Shown here: in pieces, positions 46,544 to 58,525 of the stretch
Position numbering within the stretch: the stretch's first letter is position 1
Layout: each line of letters opens with the position of its first letter
Assembly: GCA_018907035.1 (NCBI GenBank)
Contig: JACCIC010000019.1
Span: 1,122,501 to 1,186,500 of the forward strand
DNA: 64,000 nucleotides
Direction: 5' to 3'
Source of the DNA: Sycobia sp. Sy_11
Lineage: Eukaryota; Arthropoda; Insecta; Hymenoptera; Epichrysomallidae
Translations under genes and position numbers: made by a program
Notes under the pieces: generated by a model
Databases searched by the model: none
What the model was told of the DNA's origin: nothing
Seen by the model: the letters and a program-made list of their open reading frames with translations, nothing else

Positions 46544-46545
<2 letters not shown>
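45925..46545. other. AT-rich spacer
   Basis: Nothing recognised. Confidence 0.6.

Positions 46546-46596
<51 letters not shown>
46546..46596. repeat. (TA)n microsatellite
   Basis: A pure run of about 25 units. Confidence 0.95.
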
Positions 46597-46599
<3 letters not shown>

Positions 46600-46736
46600 C
46601 AAAGGAAACAATCGAGAAGATATTTCCTTAAGCGAAGGCTCGCGTTGACCTCTGCACGTGGCTCACATATACGTCTATATAAGATATTCGAAAAAGAAGT
46701 TTTCCCGCGCGATCGCTACCACAAGGCCTTGCTTCT

Positions 46737-46743
<7 letters not shown>

Positions 46744-46798
<55 letters not shown>
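46744..46798. repeat. (TA)n microsatellite
   Basis: A pure run of about 27 units. Confidence 0.95.
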
Positions 46799-46885
46799 CA
46801 TGTACTCTGTGTTTCTACGTTTTTTTTCTTGGCCGTTGATTATAATATGTTTCTTATATATAATACATTGTCGCCCACTCGCGGC

Positions 46886-46888
<3 letters not shown>

Positions 46889-46938
<50 letters not shown>
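46889..46938. repeat. (TA)n microsatellite
   Basis: A near-pure run of about 24 units. With its two predecessors it makes a cluster of three arrays in 400 bases. Confidence 0.95.
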
Positions 46939-48012
46939 GTAAAGGACGCGACGACATTAATAATAACGATTTCCGGGGTCCGCGGTCGCGAGGAGCTCAT
47001 TGCGGAAAGAACAGTCGGAGAGGGCGGGAGGGAGGACCCGTGTCAACTTGTAGGTTCCGTCCGTAAGTCGGCGTTACTCTCCGTTTTTCGATGCGTCGAG
47101 TCGATTTTACAATGGTTCTCGGGCCCTTATTTCGAGAAGAACGATCATTTCTCGGACTTTTTTTCGGATAAATGCTAGAAAATCCACGATCTCACTCGGT
47201 CACTTAACGTAAATAATAGCAATTCGAAGAGTGTTAATTCCTTGTAGACTTTTCCGCAAACTTCACCGGTCGGGCAGAAAATGTCGAAGCAGCAATAATG
47301 AAAAGCATGATGGTTATCGCGATTCCGTCATACAGTATGGATTTTACGAGAAATCTCGAAGAGAGGAAAAACATTATAGATATTAATTATATTTGCCAAT
47401 GCGAGGTGGATTACATTGTGAAATTTATTTTATCTTCTTGACAAGTCCCGTGCGAGCGCTCTCTCTCTCCCTCTCTCTCGGAATTTTTTACAAACGATCG
47501 CGCGAGATGCACGAAGGGAGGGCACGTTTTAGATATACAAGCATATACCTTATCGTCTCGGACCCTACACCCGCGCGCTCGGCAACGACGCTAAACTCGA
47601 TTGCGCCGCGTCAAGCTGTATCGCTTTCGGCTCGAAACGTCCATCCCGCCCCTGTCGAGCAACGCTTCTTATACGGTCCCGTCTCGTAATCGGCCCCAAC
47701 AACGGCACTAATGTAATAAAAGCCCAACGTCCCGTCCGTGTCTCTCCGCGTACAAGCGACTTCGAATTATAATACTCGACGTCGTCGGATACGGAAGCCG
47801 CCCCGGGGACTCTGTGTACGCGCGACCGAGCGCCACTGCGAAATACGTATACGCGAGTGGCGCTTACATGCAAGACGTAACGAGGTGTGATAATAAAAGG
47901 AAAAGGAAGAAAAAAGAATGTCTCAGCTCCGCAGGACAACAAAAAAAGCCCGCTCAATTTCCTTGAATGATAGAGGATGTAATTTCTATGATTCAAGATC
48001 GTTTCGTATTTT

Positions 48013-48016
<4 letters not shown>
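46939..48016. other. Moderate-GC stretch
   Basis: GC-richer at 46960-47060 and 47480-47880. The 143-codon minus-strand frame at 47565-47996 starts at TTG, has no recognisable domain and is not called. Confidence 0.45.

Positions 48017-48075
<59 letters not shown>
48017..48075. repeat. (TA)n microsatellite
   Basis: A pure run of about 29 units. Confidence 0.95.
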
Positions 48076-48078
<3 letters not shown>

Positions 48079-48287
48079 GACACGAGGAAGTGTACAATGC
48101 GAATAATTAAGAAACCTGAATAATAAATAATTTTGTCCGTTTATTGAAAAAAAAAAAAAAACATAGACATTACGACCGTTTAATGGATTTAAAGACCTTC
48201 GAATCGTTGCTTTTTAATGACGCGCGGCCAATACCGACGAATATTTCAATCGTGCAGTTTGCGCACTGCCCTGGCTGTTTCTTAAAA

Positions 48288-48288
48288 A

Positions 48289-48320
<32 letters not shown>
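48288..48320. repeat. Poly(A) tract
   Basis: An A run of about 30 bases with one C interruption near its start. A retroposed tail is possible, but no body is recognised upstream. Confidence 0.85.
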
Positions 48321-48322
<2 letters not shown>

Positions 48323-49219
48323 GAAATAAACCGAAAAATGTTAATTCTTTTTAGTTTCGGCCGATTGTGATTTTCGATAATTGATTTATTCCTTTCCGAA
48401 GAATCGTCAGCTATTCCTTACTTTAACATTGATTTAAATATTTACAAAATCAGAATATTCCTAAAGCGAAAAGTGGCGTTACAAGATTTCACGATAATCT
48501 CGATCGCGGTATGCGAGAAGTATTTTTAAGCAGATGCAGAGGGAATTTTGGCATGCGCGATAGTTCCGAATGTCTATACGAAATACGCATATGTGTATGT
48601 ACGATAATGTTTCCTCAATACTTTTATAGGTATTGAAATATACTGTTTTAGTGCTGTGGCAATTCTAGGTAAGCGATATATAAACAAAAACTTTCAGCGA
48701 AATTGATTTTTTTTTTTTTTAGGTAATCTTTAAACTGGAGCTTCTCACAGTTTATATTATTTTCCAATTGTGCAATTGTCGATCAACATAAGATTCAATT
48801 TTCTACAAAATCAATTTAACAAGAGGTATAGAATAAAAAAATTTTTATTTTCATCTCGTAACAATAAGGTATCACAATGGAGTATTAATGTTCTCTTAAT
48901 TTGTTAAAATTATCCCCTAATTATCATTATGTTTATTTTAGAATATTTTTCGTAAGTTATACGTATATTTAACACGATCAGAATTTGTAAAGCACCGTAC
49001 ACGTGACTCTGTATATTATAAAATACGTATTTATGATGATATTATTAGATATAATCATCTACTTCCTATATTATTACTCTTGTTTTATAACGCATACGTA
49101 TATAGTCTCGAGCATTGGAAATTACGTAAATTTCAACAAAGGCATCATTTATGCATTAATGTTTATCGAAAGTGTTAATTTTGATCGATTCGTCTAAAAG
49201 GTCAATACGAACTATGGAA

Positions 49220-49221
<2 letters not shown>
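48321..49221. other. AT-rich stretch
   Basis: No gene or structure recognised. Confidence 0.6.

Positions 49222-49278
<57 letters not shown>
49222..49278. repeat. (TA)n microsatellite
   Basis: A pure run of about 27 units. Confidence 0.95.
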
Positions 49279-49281
<3 letters not shown>

Positions 49282-49408
49282 ATCAAAGATCGAGAAAAGC
49301 GATGTATAAACATGGAACGAAATTGAGTTCTATAACGTCTTGAATTTTATTTCATCTTTGAACGTTTGAAGCTGCACATTATAAAAGCAAACTTCGTGAT
49401 TTCAGTAC

Positions 49409-49411
<3 letters not shown>

Positions 49412-49473
<62 letters not shown>
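49412..49473. repeat. (TA)n microsatellite, interrupted
   Basis: Two TA blocks separated by ACATA, then TACATATG units. Confidence 0.95.
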
Positions 49474-49901
49474 CATATGTATATACATACGTATGTGAGC
49501 TTATACTTCTGCCTATGATATAACCGAGCTATTCAATGAGAAGGCAACTTCAAACAAACAAGATATTTTAAGCTTGGATGACTGAGACGATCGGTTCGGA
49601 ATTATTATACATATTAATTATTGTGTATAGTAATCTTAAGGCAAGCAGCTAGATTGATCAATTCGTGAAAATGCCGTATTAACTATATAACATATCTATA
49701 AAGGCCCGTGATTGTTTTTCGTCCTCGATGATAGAATCACCTATAAAAATTGCGAAATACGTATGGAAAATTAACGATAACAACTTCAGTTCGTCCTTGA
49801 AGGAATCGTTAAGCTCGTTGCTAGATACCGCTGAAGTGCCCCACATGTTGTTCCTCTTCGTTAAGTCTCAAGGTTGTACTTCTTTTCTGGTTATATAGAT
49901 A

Positions 49902-49938
49902 TGTGTGTGTGTGTGTGTGTGCGCGCGCGCGCGCGCGT
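49902..49938. repeat. (TG)n(CG)n compound microsatellite
   Basis: TG units pass directly into GC units. Confidence 0.95.
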
Positions 49939-50190
49939 ACGACACTCTGCACCGGGCGGCGTAGGTAATGCATAGACGATCTACAATGACAATTGCTCAG
50001 CTGACGTAAATACCAAATGAGCTTCTCATCCTAATGCCATTTCCCGGCAAATTTCGTGCGAAAAGATTTACGTATGTTAATAAGACGAACCGCGTGAAAA
50101 TTCCACGAACAGTTGTGCATCCTGCCAATGAGAAACAAAGAAATTCCATAATCACGCTCGAAACAAGGAGATAATGCAGCGACGAAACGC
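49939..50190. other. Moderate-GC spacer
   Basis: Nothing recognised. Confidence 0.5.
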
Positions 50191-50333
50191 GAAGCGATGC
50201 GCTTCCTCAGCGTATATGACACACACGCGCACACTCGTCGCTACGATGGGACATCGCTAATCTCGTATTACCTACATATATATATACAATTGCCCCGTGG
50301 ATGCAAGTGTCTGACCCTCTCTTTCTCTACCTA

Positions 50334-50373
<40 letters not shown>

Positions 50374-50880
50374 TCGCGCGCGAGTCACACGAAGCGCGTC
50401 GTCTGCTCGGCGATGGGCGAAACAAGGCCGCGGGGTAAGTGAATATTCGTCGACCATTATTTTCCGCGAATTTCGGCACGTTACTCGACTTGTCTTTCGT
50501 CGCCTGCGCGCGCACATCACACACACGTGCCCCCGTGAGGCCGCCTTGGTCAGGACTCCGGTTACGCCTGTCTCGGACTCGCGCGATTGGCGTCCTCGGG
50601 CCTCGTAACTCGAAGAGTCGGCGGGAGTGCTTGGGATGCGCGCGCGTTTTTCCGTCGAATTCGTCGGAATTTGAAAATTTAATCCCTTTTCGCTGTTTTT
50701 TTTTTTTTTTTTTTTTGATTCCTCGTTCTCCGCACCGTCCGCCTTTCCTCCGAATGTAAGCCGATCGACGCGGCGCAGTGGTGGCGCGGCTGGCGAGATT
50801 TCTTTAACGGCGATCGAGCGCGCCGCTAGTTTCAGCAGTTTCGGGCAGATTCTGCGGAATAGCCGATGACGAGCCGTGTA
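50191..50880 (+). promoter_or_regulatory. CpG island with CT tract and possible first exon
   Basis: A CT tract (50335-50370) precedes CpG-dense sequence. An ATG at 50413 opens the short frame MGETRPR, and a consensus donor GTAAGT follows at 50435-50440, so 50413-50434 could be the coding part of a first exon. No downstream exon was found. An antisense frame (50272-50937) is also open for 221 codons because of base composition. A T-run lies at 50698-50716. Confidence 0.3.
50335..50370. repeat. (CT)n microsatellite
   Basis: A CT run with one GCT interruption near its start. Confidence 0.95.
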
Positions 50881-52640
50881 GTACTCGATACTTTGCAAAA
50901 AAAAAAGATTTGATAAGAAACAAAAAAAAAACAACAAATTCCTTGAAAAATTAGAGTAAATAGCAAAACATAGTAGTCGATCCGAAATTGAGAAAATTCA
51001 TTTTCGCTCTTAACTTTCGATTTGCACTAAATAGTAGGAATAATTGCATTGTAATATCTGAGCGTGATTTGTATAGTGAATTGTAAGATTCTGCTTCCTT
51101 ATACATACAAGTTTTCATATTGTTTGAGGATAATAAATAGACTTCGCATTATACTACATGTAGCACCTGTCAATTTTCCTCATCGCAATATTAGTACCAG
51201 ACACTTGTCAATTATGCCGACCAAACCAATTACATTATGTGCGATAACGCAATCGTAATCTACCGACGACGGAGGATTGCTTACGTTATCCGCATACCAT
51301 AACGATCTGTTTGAAAAAATAAGAAAAAAAAATCATCTTTTTTTGAAAAAAAAAAAAAAATCGACGACCGGCAGGCTCTCAGTTAACACCACAGAATAGC
51401 TAACCTGTCGATGTTTCGATGTAATCGTCTCAATGTAATCCTTCGAGATTTTTACGTCTGACTGTATCAGGAAAAAAAGTTTATTGTCCGTAGAAGGGTA
51501 GCTGTATAATATATTTCGTTCGCACACCACTGCCATGGCGAGTCGCAATCTTAAAGTAGATTAGAATTATTGGCTGAAAGTTTTGCCTGAAAATGATGAT
51601 AGAAAAAATGTCGAGAAAACGGCTTTCGAGCCACATGGTAAAAATGAATGTATATATATTATATGAAAAACTTTTTCGCCTCTATCCGACATAATTTTCG
51701 CGCGCGGGCACGCCAAATAAAAGACACGCGGCAAGGACGGACTGTTTACATAAAAATAATGCGCGAGACGCGCGGCAAATGAAATGTGTAACGTTTGTTT
51801 ATCTTGCGATGTTACGCATTCGTTTTGCATGCAGATAAGATTTTTTGCTGAACATATCTATATATGTATACATAGGAGGCGCGCACGTTCCCCTCGAAAA
51901 AAAAAATTTTATTTTTTTTTTTTTTTTTGATTTCGGTCGTTTGTTGTCAAATTAATGCGGAGTTGGAACTTTTGCGAAATTATTTCAATGTGTATACTGT
52001 ACATTGCGCAGAAGACAACTACTGTGTATTATATATAAAGCTGGAAATTTTGTTGGATTACGAGAAACTGTGCTCTATTGCAACATTAACTAGTCGGTAA
52101 AATAGATTTGTAAATTAGAACTATTGTTGCGATAGGTTGCCAATTTACAAGTGGCGCACATACTATCTCAATGAGATTAATATATTACGCCCCATCGCGA
52201 GCGAATATATTTTTATTCGTCGACGATATGCGCTCGCAAGTATTTCGAATTTCATAATGTCACGAACGCAATCGGCGGTTCCATCCAGTATATATATACA
52301 TGTAATCTAATCAATTTCTGACGTAATCGCGAGGATATCTTGTTTCGTGTACAGGCGCCGAGGGGGGGGGGCATAGAAAAAAATTCGCCGAAACCAAAAG
52401 TTTCGGGGAGCCGCGCCGAGACGACACGACGATTTTATTCTCTCGATGCGCCTCGTCAATGCCGAGTATTAAACGAGTGACACGTAAATGTCGGGCGAGG
52501 AAATTCTTTTGATTCTGGCTACGATATCGGCGTATAATCGACGTAGTCTTGCGCCCGCGCGCTCATACACGCGCGACTCGTCGTCGCCCCGACATTTCAA
52601 TGTCAGAGGTGAGCGTGACCAATCGCGTATCGCGCGGCAG
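50881..52640. other. Mostly AT-rich stretch
   Basis: A and T runs at 51345-51360 and 51897-51929, and a G9 run near 52361-52369. GC-rich patches at 51690-51780 and 52330-52600. The minus-strand frame 51567-51830 is unsupported. Confidence 0.5.
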
Positions 52641-52664
52641 TAATGTATATATATATATATATAT
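52641..52664. repeat. (TA)n microsatellite
   Basis: A pure run of about 11 units. Confidence 0.95.
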
Positions 52665-53013
52665 AACGACAAAAGCCAGGCGCGAGTGAAAAAAGAAAAA
52701 AAAACCGGCAAAATGGTTTGAGGAAAAGAAGAAACCGAATGACGGAGCGAGCAATGCACGTGGAAGCGCAACGACGCGGCGGGCTTTGTTTTGCGCGCTC
52801 TTATTTAACGCGCGGCTCTTTGTTTTTTCCATTTGCTTTTGTTTCTTCCTCTCGCTCTCCTTCATTTTTTCGTTCTGAAATCAATGCTCTGGAATTTCTC
52901 GTCGCGTACGCGCATTGTAAATGTACGTACGGTGCGCTCGAACCGCGTCCGCTTGATGTGCATATTACACAAGCGCATATTTCGACTGTGTACGTATATC
53001 ATATTGGAAATTG

Positions 53014-53016
<3 letters not shown>

Positions 53017-53059
<43 letters not shown>
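53017..53059. repeat. (TA)n microsatellite
   Basis: A pure run of about 21 units. Confidence 0.95.
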
Positions 53060-53061
<2 letters not shown>

Positions 53062-54020
53062 ATCCATTATGGAAATAGTTTTCCACTCGTAACCTTGCTC
53101 GTTCTCACTTTGTTTCCGTCAATTCCACAAAACTGCATGGAAGATTTTTGCGCAGATTCGTGGGTGGGTTTTTTTTGATTTTTGAATGTTTCATTTGATT
53201 TTTGAATTTTTGAAAGTTTCATCGCCTGCAAATATTATATAAATAACATTGTCCAAGCATTGGTATGTTCTTTGTCGGTGTTAATGATCGGTTGCCGGAT
53301 CATTATATGAATTTGAAAGCCCTTATCAAGACAATAACAATGATTTAATTATGTATATATATATAGATATATAAGTTACAAAACAATGCTAACAACAAGT
53401 ATAATTACAGATTAAAAGTAAATTATATATGCGGTTGAAAGGAACCGTCTACCTTGGCCAATGGTAGTAGTCACACTATAATGCCTTATCACAGTTTATC
53501 TGTTACAACTGACTAGCGCAAACGACTCTCTTGGATCTATTTTACTGTATTACTGGTTTTATAATACTGATAATGGCATAAAAAATATAGTTTTGACTCG
53601 TATACAGAAAAGTTATTGTTTGGCCTTGTTGATGAGCTTCTACGATGACCGAAACGATGGCCTTTTTTGGCACATTTTAAAGTAAAAAAAAATTTATCTG
53701 ACGATTTTAATCAATGGAATTCGCCTTTTCGTTTGTTGCATCATAAAGGAAGTATATATTATTATTCTAAAAAAATGAAACTATCGAAATATCTCGAATT
53801 ATAATACATGTATACAGTAGGTGCAGCAAATTCATTAACAAAAAAAAAAACTGACACCAATCTGACGTATTCCTGTCACTGTTGTTGCAAAAGCTAATAT
53901 GCACTATATATCAGGAAAATTATAATGCAAGGAAGTCGGGCGGAGAATGCCGGCGATAAATAAAAAAAAACTACACTATCCAAAGACGTACTTGGACAAT
54001 AATGACATTATAAAGCAAGG

Positions 54021-54024
<4 letters not shown>
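53060..54024. other. AT-rich stretch
   Basis: Nothing recognised except a direct repeat TTTGATTTTTGAAT near 53170-53205. Confidence 0.55.

Positions 54025-54060
<36 letters not shown>
54025..54060. repeat. (CT)n microsatellite
   Basis: A CT run next to a short CpG-rich patch (54060-54180). Confidence 0.95.
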
Positions 54061-54061
<1 letters not shown>

Positions 54062-54292
54062 GCCTCGCGCGCCAGGAGTCCTCGCGCCGGGAGTTCGCGC
54101 CGCATTTTGTTTGCGAGACCTTGGCGCGGAAACTAACGTAAACGGCTCCGTCTTAATCAGTCGCGAGCTCGTGCGGCGATCTTGTATGCAAAAACTTCCG
54201 GGGTACACGCAAGCAAAAGACTACTCCCGGGCTAATGTGTTCACGTGTATGTAGTGCATGCGCATGCACACACGCACGCACGCGCGCGCGAA

Positions 54293-54326
54293 CATACATA
54301 CATACATACATACATACATACATACA

Positions 54327-54385
<59 letters not shown>
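54293..54385. repeat. (CATA)15 then (TA)n compound microsatellite
   Basis: About fifteen CATA units run to 54353 and pass directly into TA units to 54385. A GCGCGC and CACGCA run lies just upstream. Confidence 0.95.
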
Positions 54386-54394
<9 letters not shown>

Positions 54395-54623
54395 TTCAAA
54401 TCGAATTGAAAACTCGAAGTCGTACAGGCAGTTTATGCGCGTGTACACACGTGTATTAGCCATTTGGCTCTTATATATACGCCTGTTTTGCGGTGAGATC
54501 TTGACTCACACTGTATATTTATGTGTGACAGATACACACGCACACATACAGACACTCACACACGGCTGTTACAAGTCGAAGGCTGGATTCCTCTACATAT
54601 GCAAGTCGAGCGACGTAATATAC

Positions 54624-54624
<1 letters not shown>

Positions 54625-54670
<46 letters not shown>
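54625..54670. repeat. (TA)n microsatellite
   Basis: A pure run of about 23 units. Confidence 0.95.
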
Positions 54671-54672
<2 letters not shown>

Positions 54673-55056
54673 CGTCATTATAAATGTACAGTTTGCAAAT
54701 TTGCCCGTTCCGGCTGCAATATAGATTTACTGTACGTGATTTTATCGCCCCTCCCCTTCGCCGCCCCGTTTTCCGCTCGAGACGAAAGGCGACGATTTGT
54801 GAAAATCGTCAAATTCCCAGACGAATTATGCCCCTTAGACGACGCGCATATCGTACAAAGTGAATTGCGTTAACGATATATCAATATTTATCGTTGGCAG
54901 GTTTATACGAAGATCGGTAAGTATTTGAAATTGCTCCAGCCTGATGTTGTACATCGAAGGGAAGGTGGCTACGGGTCCTCGATAATCGTGCGCCGTTCAT
55001 TCGACGACAGGCGCTTCTTCTCGGACGATATATTTACATTGCATCGAGATTGACAG
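54671..55056. other. Moderate-GC stretch with a microexon-like motif
   Basis: CAG at 54898-54900 and GTAAGT at 54917-54922 flank 16 bases that could be a microexon. No other support. Confidence 0.3.
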
Positions 55057-55509
55057 CTCTTGAATGAGAATCGGCTGGTCCGCGCGGGGGCGGAGTCAAG
55101 CGGTACGTTTCAACGCGGTGCGCGCAGCCTGATTATTTACGAGGATAGACAGCAACGGACGCACCAAGTGCCGATCCGTCTTTTTCAGCCCCGAGAGCCG
55201 AACGTAATCGCGTTAATGTCGATGACCGATTTTGAGGTTGGAGCGGTGAAATATTATTTTCACGCGCGACGCTATTCTATTCACCCTCTACTGCGTTATT
55301 TATGTAATATTCCGAAATTTCAAAAGATTATAAGAACGTCTGCGATTCCAGGAATATCGGTCGTTGGAGCGGCCAAGTTCCAATTTAATTTACAGCTCCA
55401 CGATCTTGTTTTGCGTTCCGAATCTCGACGCAGATATTCGAGAATTCGTACTGAATGGATCTTCGAACCCGAGAAAAATTGGCGCTTAATTCGCTGCCGT
55501 CGTGACTGA
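55057..55509 (+). CDS. Candidate coding frame, 149 codons, unknown
   Basis: A frame opens just after TTGACAG (a possible acceptor) and closes at TGA (55507-55509). It contains no simple repeat and lies in sequence of moderate GC. The translation is mixed, with basic and aromatic patches (FEVGAVKYYFHARRYS, about 78-93) and a basic C-terminal end. There is no ATG near the 5' end; the first is an internal Met at about codon 52. As a gene it would therefore be a terminal exon and not a complete protein. Donor-like GTGCGT follows at about 55516. No domain recognised. Confidence 0.3.
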   Translation, partial: LLNENRLVRAGAESSGTFQRGARSLIIYEDRQQRTHQVPIRLFQPREPNVIALMSMTDFEVGAVKYYFHARRYSIHPLLRYLCNIPKFQKIIRTSAIPGISVVGAAKFQFNLQLHDLVLRSESRRRYSRIRTEWIFEPEKNWRLIRCRRD

Positions 55510-56259
55510 TCTCAGGTGCGTCGACAAACGGGATTTATTTGTTCAATTACCATTCGAGGACCGAATAAATATTGATATCTTTCCATCTCCGATCACATCA
55601 GAATCTTATACTCAATGCAGTATCAGATCTTTTGCTCTACATAGCTAAAAGATAGCCCAAGAAGTTGTTTTGTCGTAAAAATTTATTTTAGAAATCGCTG
55701 TAGTTTTCCTAAGATATAAATATAGTTTCGCGTTATTTATAAACAAAAATTTTCTTGTATTACGAGAACCGGCGAATTTTTTCAGGTTTTCGAAGTAAGT
55801 AAACACAGCTCACGCTGACGCTGAAACGATGCCTGAAGAGCATTTTGCATTTGTAACAATGTTAAAATTATATTCGACAATATACAAAAACGAGCGACGT
55901 TTTTAAATGTCAAAAATAGCATTAAACATTTTGGAAACATTACGTTTCCGACCAGGTCGGTTTGTCAGGGACACGCGCGAATAAATAAGTTTCACTTAAT
56001 TAAATTATTATTTATTAAATTATCCAGATTTAAAAATATCTATACTTTTTGCACGAACTTCCGTTGCATACACGAGCAACCATTCATTACTCACACATAC
56101 GCAACAACACGTGTGTATATACGTATATATACATACATATATGTTGCTTGAAAAAGTCTCCCGAGCGCACCGTGAACTCTTTGCCCCGCTTTTGACCCTG
56201 GATTGAATAACGCGCCCGCGACCGAACGCTGCGTGCGCTGCATGTGCATTATGCAGCGC
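55510..56259. other. AT-rich stretch with a microexon-like motif
   Basis: TTTTTTCAG (to 55785) and GTAAGT (55795-55800) flank nine bases. Otherwise nothing is recognised until GC content rises at about 56150. Confidence 0.4.

Positions 56260-56313
<54 letters not shown>
56260..56313. repeat. (TA)n microsatellite
   Basis: A pure run of about 27 units. Confidence 0.95.
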
Positions 56314-56317
<4 letters not shown>

Positions 56318-56473
56318 GCATACCCGTGCGCAAGTGGCGAGCGCGTACAGGGCGTCCGGTCAACTATAATCGTCTATGTATACGTATATAATAAACCCGC
56401 GGCGGAAAGAGCAAGAGCAAGAGAGAAAGAGAGAGAGACAGACAGAGTCCGACGTATTTATGCGGGTGTGTGT

Positions 56474-56506
<33 letters not shown>

Positions 56507-56870
56507 TGTGTGCCTGTGTGTAGCGACGGCCGCGGCGACGGCCGTGGCGCGACGGCCGGCGCGCGGCATCGATCCGCGGCCAAGGCGAGCCGTATTAACC
56601 GCGACGAGCCCGAGCGCGCGCGGCCGCCAACTTCTCTCAGGGGCAAGGACAAGGTCTCGGGCAAGGTCGCGGCCGTCGCGCGCCTCGTGACACAATTACT
56701 CGTACGCCTCTCTCGGGCGCGCGCGCGAATCGACCGCGCTCGGCCGCGGGGGGGGGAGGTGGGTGGGGAGCGCGAGCGCGGCGGAGCTCTTGCCCTCCTC
56801 GTTGCCGGCGTCGCCGCGATGCGACGGCAGCGCGGTATTCGTGTGTATGCTCTTACGTACGTACGTGCAA

Positions 56871-56872
<2 letters not shown>
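56314..56872. promoter_or_regulatory. CpG island with TG/CG tract
   Basis: Very CpG-dense, with a compound TG-CG-TG run at 56465-56512 and a G8 run near 56749-56756. The 297-codon frame spanning it (56312-57205) crosses both the TG run and a TA array and is not called. Confidence 0.4.
56465..56512. repeat. (TG)n(CG)n(TG)n compound microsatellite
   Basis: TG units flank a block of CG units. Alternating purine-pyrimidine sequence of this kind can adopt Z-DNA; that is general knowledge and not shown here. Confidence 0.95.

Positions 56873-56906
<34 letters not shown>
56873..56906. repeat. (TA)n microsatellite
   Basis: A pure run of about 17 units on the right edge of the CpG island. Confidence 0.95.
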
Positions 56907-56910
<4 letters not shown>

Positions 56911-57581
56911 ATATACGTGTATATATTGGTATTGCAAATACATCGTGGGCGGGTGGCGCTCGGATTTTTGTGGGCGTATCAGCAATTTTTCTATACGAAT
57001 CTGGACGTGTTTTGGCCAGATGTTCTGTTTTTCATCCGCGACCCTTCACAGTCGAACGCCGCTACGCGTAAATGATGCACTCTTAACAGGATCGCCGAAT
57101 ATTCCCACAATATTTATTAGATTTTTACGTCAAAGATTCGTTCGTTCGCGACTTCACTCGCGCAATTCAGACGATCTTGATATTTGGACTTGCGACCGAG
57201 TATAGGTTGATTATGGCATAGGATACTTTACAGATGGATGCGTTCGATTCGTTCTGTAAACCAATCCTGCTATCTGTGTAACAATCGTAATAATAATAAC
57301 AATCGCTAATCATTTAATGTCCGGGTTAGAAATTGAATTTTTCATTCTTATGCTTTCAATCGAAAAAAAATACGAAGAAGAAATTGAAAATTCTTTCTAT
57401 AATTATTCGAATCGATCGTAGCGGATTATTTGTTTAATTTAATTTTACAATTCACGGATATTATTGTTGCTAACGAACGCGCTGCCATTTCCAATAATAA
57501 CGTTGACGATATTGCGCAAGAACCATTTGATGCTGCATGCCCGAAGGCACGCTTACAATTTTGTATTTGCGGGTTTTATAG
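56907..57581. other. Mixed to AT-rich spacer
   Basis: No supported gene. Confidence 0.5.

Positions 57582-57631
<50 letters not shown>
57582..57631. repeat. (TA)n microsatellite
   Basis: A pure run of about 24 units. Confidence 0.95.
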
Positions 57632-57636
<5 letters not shown>

Positions 57637-58525
57637 CACCTTGAGAGCTGCGCTGTATTGGTAAACAGGTTAACATTCAAATAGCAATTTGTTTGGATAT
57701 TTTCTAATTATTATTTGTAAGTCAAAAATAACTATAACTTTGTTTACTCAAATCATCTAAGAAAGAAAAAACATCGTTAAATGTATATTTTAAGATATAT
57801 TTCCTTTTTTTTTATTACACCTAGAACCGCTGTACTCGAACGTTAGAAAAATTTCGAATAAGATGACTCAATTTAGAATCTTAAACAAGTAGGAATTAAT
57901 TATAAATTTACTATATATATGTTAAAAGATTTCAACGATTCAAGACGTTTGTTTTTTTTTTAAGTAAATCAAGCATTATAAAAAGTCAAAGATATTTTTC
58001 AGCACGCGCGCACAACCGCATTAAATGACTTAAGTATCAATAATTTTATGATAACTATATTAATATTCTTTTAACATGCAGTTATTGGTCGAAAATTTTT
58101 AAATTCTCAAATGTTTAAATTCTCGTCTAAAAGAGGAAAAAATTCGAATTTGAAAATTATAATTTACGTTTCGCAGCTTTTGAATAGAGCATTTTGCAAA
58201 TTGAAATGAATTTTATACTTTTGCAAATCGTGTCGATAGTCCGTATTATTATTAAAATCATTATTGGAATTTAATTACATTATCTAGGAGAGCCTCTCGT
58301 AATTTTTCAAAATGCTCGATTTATTCATCGTTTTAAAATTATCCAAGGGTCTATTATGAAAATTTAATAAAATTAACGATTAAAATTAATCTCGACAGAA
58401 AAGTTCATTCCCTACATTTTTCCATCCGATTCCAATTACATCCATGCAGTAAATCCAAGAAAACATCCAGAGTAATACGTGTACGTCGCATCAATTCATG
58501 TACGGTAAAACGCGCTAATTTGACA
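57632..58525. other. AT-rich stretch
   Basis: Nothing recognised. It forms the AT-rich upstream flank of the small coding candidate at 58526. Confidence 0.55.

Noticed and set aside
47565..47996. 143-codon minus-strand open frame
   Set aside because: Starts at TTG, lies in GC-richer DNA, and has no recognisable domain or conserved motif.
50272..50937. 221-codon minus-strand open frame
   Set aside because: Antisense to a CpG island and a CT tract. Includes Lys runs from poly(T) and Arg-Glu from the CT tract; TTG start only.
56312..57205. 297-codon plus-strand open frame
   Set aside because: It runs through a TG/CG repeat, a CpG island and a TA array. The composition explains the lack of stops and no domain is present.
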